DNA of 64,000 nucleotides. It comes from Lentzea sp. NBRC 102530. Its GTDB lineage: Bacteria; Actinomycetota; Actinomycetes; Mycobacteriales; Pseudonocardiaceae. The stretch's first letter is position 1. Each line of letters opens with the position of its first letter. A program made the translations under genes and the position numbers. The DNA is taken from the NCBI RefSeq assembly GCF_030269365.1, contig NZ_BSTF01000007.1, forward strand, positions 310,001-374,000. Direction: 5' to 3'. A model generated the notes under the pieces. That model saw only the letters and a program-made list of their open reading frames with translations, was not told where the DNA came from and searched no databases. This document shows, piece by piece, positions 32,353-39,569 of this stretch.

Positions 32353-34644
32353 ATGCACGACGATCAAGAGCGTTCCGGTACCGACGAGAGCGGACTCGGC
32401 GCCGAGTGGGCTCGTGTCGCGCAGGCGGAGGCCGAGGCGGGCGCGACGTCGTTCGACCTCACGGTGTGCCTGACCGAGCCGATCCACCTGCTGGGCGGCA
32501 TCCAGTCCCACGGCGCGTTGCTCGCGGTGGACGGCTCCGGTGTGGTCGAGGTCGCCAGCGCCAACACGACGTCCGTGCTCGGCGTGGCGCCGGAAGCACT
32601 GCTCGGCACGCCGGTCGAGGCGTTGGTCGGCGCCGAGGGGCTGGCGGCGGTGCGGGCCACGCTGGAGGCGCCGACCGGGGACCGCGGGCTGACCGGGCTG
32701 GTGCTGCCCGCCTCCGGTGGTCACTTCGACGTCACGGTCTACCGCGCGGACGGCCGGACCGTGCTGGAGTTCGAGCCACGCCCGGCGCAGGAGGCGTTCC
32801 GCTTCTCCCAGTTCTTCCCCCGGCTGCGGGCCTCGCTGACCAAGCTCCAGCGCGAACGGACCGTCGTCGACGTGTGCGCCTCGGCGGTGGCCGAGATCCG
32901 GGCCCTGACCGGCTACGACCGGGTGGTCGCGTACCGCTTCGAGGGCCAGGCCGGTCCGGGCGAGGTGATCGCCGAGTCGGTGGCGGACGGGCTGGAGCCG
33001 TGGCTCGGCCTGTGGTTCCCGGCGACCGACATCCCGCCGCAGGCCAGGCGGCTCTACGAGCGCAACTGGATCCGGGTGATCCACGACGTGGACGACGCCA
33101 CGGCCACGCTGCTCCCCCGGGTGCTGCCCGGCACGTCGGCGCCGCTCGACCTGTCCGACTCGTCGTTGCGCACGGTCTCGTCGTTCCACCTGGAGTACCT
33201 GCGCAACATCGGGGTGGCGTCCTCGATGTCGGTGTCGCTGCTGCACTCCGGTTCGTTGTGGGGGCTCATCGCCTGCCACGGCGTCGCGCCGCGGCGGCTC
33301 GACCCCGAGGTGCGCTCGGCCTGCGAGTTCTTCGGCGTGACGCTGTCGCTGCAGCTGGCCGCGCTGGAGGAGGCGCAGACGTCCCGTGCCCGCCACGACA
33401 CCCGCACGGCGCTGTCGCGGCTGGTCACCGAGCTGAGCACGGACATCACCCAGTCCGTCTCGACCAGCGTCGACCTGCTGCACGAGCTGATCGACGCCTC
33501 GGCCGTCGTGCTGCGGCTGGAGGGTGTGACGACGATCGTGAGCGGCGATCCGGAGCTGCTGCTGCCGGGCCTTCACGCGTTGTGGGAGGTCGTGCCCGCG
33601 CTGGACGCCGGCGAGGTCTGGAGTGCCGACACGTTGTCCGCGCACTCCGACTCGCTGGCACCCCATGCCGAGCACCTCAGCGGGGCGCTGGTGCTGTCGT
33701 TGGCCAGCGGCACCGGCGACCTCATCGCCTGGGTGCGCCCGGAACGCCGCGCGAGCCGCACCTGGGCGACCGACCCGGACAAGCCCGTGCAGCTCGGCGA
33801 ACGGGGCGAGCGCCTCACCCCGCGCGGCTCGTCGGCGGTCTACCGGGCCGTGACGCGCGGCCACTGCGTGCCGTGGACCGCCACGGACGAGGCGGTCGCG
33901 AGCGAGTTCGGCCGTGCCGTCAGCACGATGGTGCTGCGCCACCACGCGCGGCTGGCCTCGCTGAACGACGAACTCAGCCGCGCGAACCGCGACCTCGACA
34001 CCTACGCGCACGTGGCCGCACACGAACTGAAGGAACCCCTGCGCGGCATCTTCAACTCGACGGCGTTCATCCGCGAGGACGCCACCGACCTCGACCCCAC
34101 CACCGTCCGCCGCCTCGACACCGTGCAACGGCTGGCGCAGCGGATGGACGAGCTGATCAACTCGCTGCTGCACTTCGCCCAGTTGGGGCACGGGTCGTTG
34201 CGGCGTTCGGAGATCGACCTGCGCGACGCCGTGCTGGCGGCGCTGGAGGTCGCCGGTCCCCGGCTGACCGAGCGGGAGGTCTCCGTCGTGCTGCCCGAGC
34301 CCGGTCGGTACGTGTGGGCCGACGCCGACCGGCTGTCGGAGGTGCTGGTGAACCTGCTGGTCAACGCCGCCAAGTACGCGCGTGCCGACGGACCTCGGGT
34401 GGTGGAGGTGCTGGCCGTCGGCGACGCGGTGCACGTGCGGGACAACGGCATCGGCATCGCGCCCGAGCACCGGACCGAGGCGCTGCGGTTGTTCCGCCGG
34501 CTGCACAAGCGGGACGCGCACGGCGGCGGGCACGGCGCCGGCCTGGCGATCGTGCACCGGATCGTCGAGCGCCACGGCGGGGAGCTGTCGTTGCTCGACA
34601 CCCCCGGTGGTGGCACGACCGTCGTGTTCACGCTGCCGCGCTGA
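32353..34644 (+). CDS. Bacteriophytochrome histidine kinase
   Basis: 763 residues: PAS (about 30-140), GAF (150-325), PHY (335-510), HisKA (H557 in YAHVAAHELKEPLRG) and HATPase (to the end, NLLVNAAKYAR, DNGIGI, GGGHGAGLAIVHRIVERHGG). The biliverdin-attachment cysteine is C39 in VCLTEPIHLLGGIQSHGALL. The chromophore pocket is kept: PATDIPPQAR (Asp of the PASDIP motif), FHLEYLRNIG (His and Tyr) and ACHG, where the usual second His of CHH is Gly. The PHY tongue reads PRGSS rather than PRxSF. It should sense red/far-red light. The 48-bp gap to the phosphatase gene must hold both promoters. Confidence 0.94.
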   Translation: MHDDQERSGTDESGLGAEWARVAQAEAEAGATSFDLTVCLTEPIHLLGGIQSHGALLAVDGSGVVEVASANTTSVLGVAPEALLGTPVEALVGAEGLAAVRATLEAPTGDRGLTGLVLPASGGHFDVTVYRADGRTVLEFEPRPAQEAFRFSQFFPRLRASLTKLQRERTVVDVCASAVAEIRALTGYDRVVAYRFEGQAGPGEVIAESVADGLEPWLGLWFPATDIPPQARRLYERNWIRVIHDVDDATATLLPRVLPGTSAPLDLSDSSLRTVSSFHLEYLRNIGVASSMSVSLLHSGSLWGLIACHGVAPRRLDPEVRSACEFFGVTLSLQLAALEEAQTSRARHDTRTALSRLVTELSTDITQSVSTSVDLLHELIDASAVVLRLEGVTTIVSGDPELLLPGLHALWEVVPALDAGEVWSADTLSAHSDSLAPHAEHLSGALVLSLASGTGDLIAWVRPERRASRTWATDPDKPVQLGERGERLTPRGSSAVYRAVTRGHCVPWTATDEAVASEFGRAVSTMVLRHHARLASLNDELSRANRDLDTYAHVAAHELKEPLRGIFNSTAFIREDATDLDPTTVRRLDTVQRLAQRMDELINSLLHFAQLGHGSLRRSEIDLRDAVLAALEVAGPRLTEREVSVVLPEPGRYVWADADRLSEVLVNLLVNAAKYARADGPRVVEVLAVGDAVHVRDNGIGIAPEHRTEALRLFRRLHKRDAHGGGHGAGLAIVHRIVERHGGELSLLDTPGGGTTVVFTLPR

Positions 34645-34697
34645 GAGTTTCCCTTCGTCCAAGACAGGCCGGGCCGGTCGTTGCGACGATGGTGCGC

Positions 34698-35039
34698 ATG
34701 GCTACCTGGGACGACGTGGTGACGATGGGCCTGCGGCTGCCGGAGGTCGCGGAGTCGACCTGGTACCGGACGCCCTCGCTGAAGGTGTCCGGCAAGGGGT
34801 TCGCCCGGTTGCGCAGCGAGGCCGAGGGCGGGCTCGTGCTGATGTGCGGCCTCGACGAGAAGGCGGCGCTCCTGGCGTCCGGCGATCCGGCGTTCTGCAC
34901 AACGGCGCACTACGACGGGTACGGGGCGATCCTCGTCGACCTGGCCCGCGTCGATCCGGGCCGGCTCGCCGAACTCGTCGAGCAGGCATGGCGGATCAAG
35001 GCCCCGGCTCGCGTGCGCGGGGCGTTCGATCGCGGGTGA
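34698..35039 (+). CDS. MmcQ/YjbR-family protein
   Basis: 113 residues. Matches the MmcQ/YjbR family (double-wing CyaY-like fold): WDDVVTMGLRLPEVAESTWYRTPSLKVSGKGFARL and the C-terminal LAELVEQAWRIKAPARV. Biochemical role unknown for the family. The second ATG (34698) is chosen because GATGGT just upstream fits a -10 box of a leaderless transcript; the ATG at 34689 is also possible. It ends one base before the convergent DUF3040 gene. Confidence 0.85.
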   Translation: MATWDDVVTMGLRLPEVAESTWYRTPSLKVSGKGFARLRSEAEGGLVLMCGLDEKAALLASGDPAFCTTAHYDGYGAILVDLARVDPGRLAELVEQAWRIKAPARVRGAFDRG

Positions 35040-35040
35040 C

Positions 35041-35322
35041 CTACTTCTGGTCGGCGCGCCAGGCCCGGACGGCGAACCACGCGAACACCGCGAGGAGCAT
35101 GGCGGCGCCCAGCGCGGTGATCACCGGCAAGGCCAGGCTCACCCCGGTCATCACCACCACCAGGCCTGCCACGTAGAACGCCAGCACCCCGGCCAGGACC
35201 AGGGTTCGGTGCGGGATTCTCGGGGCCGGGCGGTTGAGCCTGGCCGCGAACTTCGGGTCGTCCTCGGCCAGTCTTCGCTCGATCTCTTCCAGTTCGCGCT
35301 GCTCGTGGTCCGGCAGTTTCAC
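35041..35322 (-). CDS. DUF3040 small membrane protein
   Basis: 93 residues from a GTG start with GGGAGG 7 bases upstream. LPDHEQRELEEIERRLAEDDPKFAARL is the hallmark N-terminus of the actinobacterial DUF3040 family; two membrane helices follow (about 38-57 and 60-82). Function unknown. Tail-to-tail with the MmcQ-like gene (one base between the stops). Confidence 0.9.
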   Translation of the reverse strand: MKLPDHEQRELEEIERRLAEDDPKFAARLNRPAPRIPHRTLVLAGVLAFYVAGLVVVMTGVSLALPVITALGAAMLLAVFAWFAVRAWRADQK

Positions 35323-35395
35323 GTCCGGTCCTCCCGGTGGATCGCTCGGCGTTCACCTTCACCAACGCACGGGACCGGCTGAGGTTCCCCGTTCT

Positions 35396-35644
35396 CTACC
35401 GGTCCAGCCACAAACCAGCGCACACAGCCACCGCTGCCAGGACCACCACCACCCACGTCACGCGCAGCTTGAAGGCGAGCGACCTGGCGGTCCTCAGACT
35501 CGCCGGCTCATCCCTGACCAGTACGAACGCCACCAAAAAGGCCGCCGACCCCACCAGCAGGGACGCGCCTGCGAGCACCGACGCGCCGCCCACTCCCTGC
35601 ATCGCAACCACCAACTCGTCGCCAGGCCCGGTGCGCGTGGCCAC
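35396..35644 (-). CDS. Small membrane protein of unknown function
   Basis: Up to 82 residues with two hydrophobic helices (SVLAGASLLVGSAAFLVAFVLV and VTWVVVVLAAVAVCAGLWL) joined by a basic cytoplasmic loop (RDEPASLRTARSLAFKLR). The GTG at 35644 is the longest start, but a GAGGA lies directly against it; the ATG at 35602 (68 residues) may be the true start. A near-perfect palindrome lies 34 bases upstream of the longer start. Not recognised; moderately confident that it is a gene because its hydrophobicity pattern is coherent. Confidence 0.5.
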   Translation of the reverse strand: MATRTGPGDELVVAMQGVGGASVLAGASLLVGSAAFLVAFVLVRDEPASLRTARSLAFKLRVTWVVVVLAAVAVCAGLWLDR

Positions 35645-35677
35645 TCCTCAACGCACTCGATCACCTGCGAGCATATT

Positions 35678-35702
35678 GCTATTGCCAGATACTGGCGATA
35701 GC
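35678..35702. promoter_or_regulatory. Operator-like palindrome
   Basis: GCTATTGCCAG (35678-35688) and CTGGCGATAGC (35692-35702) are complementary in 10 of 11 positions around a 3-base spacer. It lies upstream of the small membrane-protein gene (minus strand) in one of the least GC-rich spots of the window. The form is that of an operator bound by a dimeric repressor; no nearby regulator gene is an obvious match. Confidence 0.5.
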
Positions 35703-35743
35703 AGGTCGCAGCAGTGGATGCTCCGACACATCACCGGTTGCCG

Positions 35744-35774
35744 GAGCGTGTCCCCAGCGACGGGGACACCGCTC
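35744..35774 (-). terminator. Probable terminator of the peptide-modification operon
   Basis: GTGTCCCC (35748-35755) pairs perfectly with GGGGACAC (35762-35769) over a 6-base loop, and the stem extends with GAGC/GCTC around one bulged C. It lies 40-70 bases downstream of the stop of the last gene (35814) of the minus-strand operon. Confidence 0.65.
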
Positions 35775-35813
35775 ACCGGTTCCAGGCCCTGTGGGATGAC
35801 CTGACCCCTGGCG

Positions 35814-37118
35814 TCACACGGACGACACGGGCTGATCGGACGCCCTCGAAAGCACCTCGGCCGAGAGAAGCAGGAAGTCCCGTCCGAAGGACAGCAGCTC
35901 GTCTGCGTCAAGCGCCTGGCGAATGCCGTACAGCACCTCTTCACGCTTGTTGTTCATGGTCGAGAGCAACGACGCCGCACTCGGTGCGTCCGCTCCCGGC
36001 CACGCATCCGCGCACCTCACCTGCCAGGCGGCCCGGTAGAACTCGGTGACCAAGGTGAACGCCGCGATTCCCTGGACCAGACCGCTGATGGGCCGCGGAT
36101 CACGACGCCACGGTGCTTCGTAGCGCAGGTTGTCCGCCCTGTGCATCGGCCGGTCCCACAGAAGCGCTCGGAGCCGGGTGTGCGCGTGTTCGTGAACGAG
36201 CGATTCAGCGATCTGCAGCGGATCTTCCTCGCCGAGGCTGATGCCGAACGCCCCGACGGTGCGTTCGGCCGTGGAGCTGATCATTTCGAGTCGGCGCATG
36301 CCGTAGACGCGACCGTCGAGTTGTTCGTGCGGCACCAGCACCCGCAGCGCGCGCCGGACCTGGCGAGCGGCCGGCGGTTCGACGGACTCCAGCAGGGCTG
36401 TGCCGGCGTCCACCAGGTCGACCCAGTGCTGGGCTCTCGCCTCCCCTGCGCGGAGCGGTTCGACGGGCAGCGGCGTTTCACGCAGGCGCGGGTCGAGACC
36501 GTCCAGCACGAGCTCACCGAGCCGGGTCCGCGGCAACACGGTCGCGACCGCCGTACCCGTGCAGGTCACGCCGGTGTCGTCGTGTGCAAGAGCGGTGGGA
36601 TCGATCTCGACCACGCCGGTGTCACCGGTGACCCGGAGACTGCCGTCGTCCAACGAGTCGACGACGCCGGCGCCGAGCCCGGTGACGACGACCCGGCCGA
36701 GGTGCAATGGCGCCACCCCGGCCGACCACCGCAGCGTGACATCGGGGTGCGCGAGCTGCGCCGCCGCCAGGAAGCCGCCCAGCGCGGAGACCGAGTCCGC
36801 GGTCGGCGGCCCGCAGAGCCAGCCTTCGAGAGCAGGAGACTCGAGCAGATGCTCCACCAACACCGACGGCGCCTCGGAAAGCACCTGCAGCAGGAGCGCG
36901 CACGCCCGGCGGCTGCGGTCGTCTGCCGCTGCCAGATGCGCGGGAACCCTGGCACGGAGGAAGGCCAGCCTCCTGCGGCGCAGCGAGTCGCGCAGCAGCG
37001 CATCGATCTCGGTGTCCTCCGCGTATCCGACGAACGAACGTAGGCAGTCGTCCGGCCAAGGAGCGGGATCGAGGTCCAATCGCGCGTGCAGCTGATCGCA
37101 GACGTGTTCGACGTTCAC
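35814..37118 (-). CDS. HExxH-motif putative peptide-modifying hydroxylase
   Basis: 434 residues from the GTG at 37118 (GTGA overlap with the radical SAM gene). The metal motif HEHAH is at residues 309-313 within LQIAESLVHEHAHTRLRALLWDR. The flanking pattern, with the downstream helix ISGLVQGIAAFTLVTEFYRAAW and an N-terminal all-helical region, matches the HExxH-motif peptide modification proteins known beside or fused to FxsB-type radical SAM enzymes. Members of that class have been reported as alpha-ketoglutarate-dependent iron enzymes that hydroxylate peptide side chains. It is the last gene of the peptide operon and is followed by a hairpin. The residue it modifies is unknown. Confidence 0.82.
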   Translation of the reverse strand: MNVEHVCDQLHARLDLDPAPWPDDCLRSFVGYAEDTEIDALLRDSLRRRRLAFLRARVPAHLAAADDRSRRACALLLQVLSEAPSVLVEHLLESPALEGWLCGPPTADSVSALGGFLAAAQLAHPDVTLRWSAGVAPLHLGRVVVTGLGAGVVDSLDDGSLRVTGDTGVVEIDPTALAHDDTGVTCTGTAVATVLPRTRLGELVLDGLDPRLRETPLPVEPLRAGEARAQHWVDLVDAGTALLESVEPPAARQVRRALRVLVPHEQLDGRVYGMRRLEMISSTAERTVGAFGISLGEEDPLQIAESLVHEHAHTRLRALLWDRPMHRADNLRYEAPWRRDPRPISGLVQGIAAFTLVTEFYRAAWQVRCADAWPGADAPSAASLLSTMNNKREEVLYGIRQALDADELLSFGRDFLLLSAEVLSRASDQPVSSV

Positions 37119-38578
37119 CTGGACTCGCTTTCGATGAGATGGTCCGGCCGCACCGAACACCTCTTGACGCGCCCGTTGACCAGACCGTCGGCACCGAGGG
37201 CAGCGGGTGCGATCACCTGACGCAGCAACACCTCGTGCATCACTTGGTAGGCGGTGCATTGCGGATCTGGCAGCGGAACGGTCCCGCGCGTGCCGTCGTG
37301 CCCCGACAAGGTGCAGCCGCCACCGCAGCTGCGCAGCCACGGACACCCCGCACAACTCTCCGGCACGGCGCGCAGGGAGTCGGCGAGCAGGAGCGGCAGG
37401 CTGAGCCGCCCAGGCGGCCGGAAACCGGTGCCGCCGGTGACGAACCGCGGACACGCGAACACCTCCCCGTCGCTCGCGACGACGTGCAGGCTCCTCCCAG
37501 AGCCGCACTGCCGTGAGGTGCACCCGTCCGCCCAGCCGCGTCGTTCGCCGAGGAGACGCTGGGCGAACTTGGCCGCGGACTGGTCGAGCGCTCCACCGGA
37601 CTCGACCGCCGCGCGGATCGCCCGTTCCATGAACGACGCGTACTCGTCCGAGGTGACTCCCTCCCGGTCCCACGCGGTGGCCGCCTCGCCGTGCGCGAGC
37701 ACCGGTTTGAGGAGGTAGGAGCCAGGTCGATGGGACAGCAGCTCCCCGACCACGAGTTCGGGCACCGCCACGTTGTGCCGGGCCACGGTCGCGATCAGGT
37801 GCGTACTCACGCCCGTCTTCGCGCACCGTTCGAGCGCTCGCACGGCGAGTTCGTGCGACCCCGCCCCGGTGCGGAACATCCGCGCCCGGTCGTGGTGGCG
37901 GGCCGGCCCGTCGAGGCTGAGGCCGACGGTGACTTCGTGCTGCGCCAGGAAGTCCACTGAGGACTGATCGAGGGTGGTGCCGTTGGTCTGGACGGTGAGC
38001 CGGACCTCGCCGGGACTGCTCGCCGCGACTTCACGCGTGTACGTCGCGAGGTGACGCCAGTGCGGGTTGCTGACCGCGATCTCACCGAGATCGACGATGA
38101 TCTGTTCTTCCGGCCGTTGGAGCGCCGACCGGATGGCTTCCTCCGCGAGGGAGAGGTCGATCATCCGCTTCTTGGACGGTGTTTCGTGGCCCAGGTAGCA
38201 GTACGTGCACACCAGGTTGCATCCGCCGTTGAGCAGGAGCACGAGACCGTAGGTGTCACGACAGGCAGCGGCCTCGCCGGCGAGGTCGGCGTCGCCCAGG
38301 ACGTGGCGGTCACCGTCCCGGAGCAGACCGCGCCGCCAGGCCTGCGTGGTCCACGCCGACCCGATGGCGTTGCTGAAACGACGTCCCTCGGTCAGCAGGC
38401 CCGCCTCGACGTCGTCGGTGACGCACCAACCACCGGTGTCGCTGTCGACGAGTGCGACCTGCCCGCCGGGCAACGGGAACCGGCTCAGCGGCGGCACCCG
38501 CAGCTCCCGGTCCGGTGCGACCGCCGTGGTGGCCCGCTGCCAGGCGGGTAGCGCGTTCGGGGGCTCAAGCCACCACAT
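37115..38578 (-). CDS. Radical SAM/SPASM peptide maturase (third radical SAM of the locus)
   Basis: 487 residues. The [4Fe-4S]-SAM motif is C120-x3-C124-x2-C127 (CNLVCTYCYLG). About 110 residues precede it and may hold a peptide-recognition element; this is a guess from length. The C-terminal SPASM region has many cysteines (GCTSRQCGSG, FACPRF, CAGCPWLRSCGGGC, DPQC) for auxiliary clusters. Such enzymes form carbon-carbon or carbon-sulfur crosslinks on ribosomal peptides. The start overlaps the preceding radical SAM gene by 14 bases and its end overlaps the HExxH gene by 4, so all are co-translated. Confidence 0.88.
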   Translation of the reverse strand: MWWLEPPNALPAWQRATTAVAPDRELRVPPLSRFPLPGGQVALVDSDTGGWCVTDDVEAGLLTEGRRFSNAIGSAWTTQAWRRGLLRDGDRHVLGDADLAGEAAACRDTYGLVLLLNGGCNLVCTYCYLGHETPSKKRMIDLSLAEEAIRSALQRPEEQIIVDLGEIAVSNPHWRHLATYTREVAASSPGEVRLTVQTNGTTLDQSSVDFLAQHEVTVGLSLDGPARHHDRARMFRTGAGSHELAVRALERCAKTGVSTHLIATVARHNVAVPELVVGELLSHRPGSYLLKPVLAHGEAATAWDREGVTSDEYASFMERAIRAAVESGGALDQSAAKFAQRLLGERRGWADGCTSRQCGSGRSLHVVASDGEVFACPRFVTGGTGFRPPGRLSLPLLLADSLRAVPESCAGCPWLRSCGGGCTLSGHDGTRGTVPLPDPQCTAYQVMHEVLLRQVIAPAALGADGLVNGRVKRCSVRPDHLIESESR

Positions 38579-39569
38579 GAGGATCCCGGAAGACTTGACC
38601 GGCCGCGCGATCGCGCCACGGCTGGGCGCGGTTCACCCCGGTGCACAGCAGCTGGAACTTGCAGGTCCCGCACACCTCGTGGGTGAGCAGGCCGCCGCGG
38701 GCGGCGACGGCGTCGAAGCTGTCGGCGCCCGAGAGCAGATCGCCGACGGCGCCCAGCGACCGCGGGCGCAGCGGCGGGCAGGTGAAGGCCTCGCCGTCCG
38801 GGCCGACGCACATGTTCATGCTCGTCGGTGTCGCCGGGTTGGGTACGACGGACGCCGAGTCCGGCCACTCGTCGATCAGCACGGGACCCATGAGGACGAT
38901 GCTGAGCCCGGTGGCCGCCTCGAGTGCCGCGGTCCGGCGGTACACCTCGCTCCAGCCGTCCGGTGTGAGACCGTGCGGAGTGCGCCGCGCACGTCCGATC
39001 GCGGCGTGGGGGAACACGACCACGACGCGAGACCCGAGCTCGCGCGCCTGGTGCGCGAGCTGCTCGAGCTCGTCGGCGTTGCCTTCGTGCAGAACGACCT
39101 GCACACCGTCGACCCGCCCGCCTGCAGCACGGAGCCGCTCCAGATTTCGCCACGTGCGTGCCCACGCGCCCTGGCCACGCATCCAGTCGTGGGTCCGCGC
39201 GCTCGCGCCGTCCAGACTGACGTGGTAGCCGAAGGCGTGGCTCTGCCGCTGCAGGCGGGCGACCGCGACGCGATCGGGTTCGCGCATGACCAGACCGTTG
39301 CTCACCAGGCACACCTGGTCGAAACGCAGGGCACACGCGTGCTCGGTGAGGTCCATCACGCCGTGGCGCAGCAGCGCCTCACCGCCGGAGATGGTGAGCG
39401 AGCGGACACCCGCACCGTCGAGCAGCGTGGTGAACGCCTTCCAGTCGTCGATCGTCAACTCCGTCCCGGCCGGCGAGTCCTCCTCCGGCACCGCGCAGTG
39501 GCGGCAGGCCAGGTTGCACCGCTCGGTGACGATCAGCTGCACGTTGTGCGGGTAGGCGCCGTTCTTCAT
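38565..39569 (-). CDS. Radical SAM protein (second radical SAM of the locus)
   Basis: 334 residues, compact. C18-x3-C22-x2-C25 (CNLACRHCAV), the glycine motif TISGGEALLRHG and YHVSLDGASARTHDWMRG. The C-terminus has a short SPASM/twitch-like set of cysteines (MCVGPDGEAFTCPP, CGTCKFQLLC), enough for one auxiliary cluster. It resembles PqqE/AnSME-type enzymes in layout. Start overlaps the oxidoreductase-amidohydrolase gene (ATGA). Its role in peptide modification is inferred from the operon. Confidence 0.88.
   Translation of the reverse strand: MKNGAYPHNVQLIVTERCNLACRHCAVPEEDSPAGTELTIDDWKAFTTLLDGAGVRSLTISGGEALLRHGVMDLTEHACALRFDQVCLVSNGLVMREPDRVAVARLQRQSHAFGYHVSLDGASARTHDWMRGQGAWARTWRNLERLRAAGGRVDGVQVVLHEGNADELEQLAHQARELGSRVVVVFPHAAIGRARRTPHGLTPDGWSEVYRRTAALEAATGLSIVLMGPVLIDEWPDSASVVPNPATPTSMNMCVGPDGEAFTCPPLRPRSLGAVGDLLSGADSFDAVAARGGLLTHEVCGTCKFQLLCTGVNRAQPWRDRAAGQVFRDPHVVA

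Noticed and set aside
32305-34662. Upstream extension of the SpoIIE phosphatase frame (1423 codons in total)
   Set aside because: The extra ~790 codons lie antisense to the phytochrome gene and are low in recognisable structure; a good ribosome-binding site and GTG at 32304 fit the real start.
35714-36049. 111-codon plus-strand frame starting MDAPTHHRLPERVPSDG
   Set aside because: Most of it is antisense to the HExxH gene, and its first part overlaps the terminator hairpin; the composition is not convincing.
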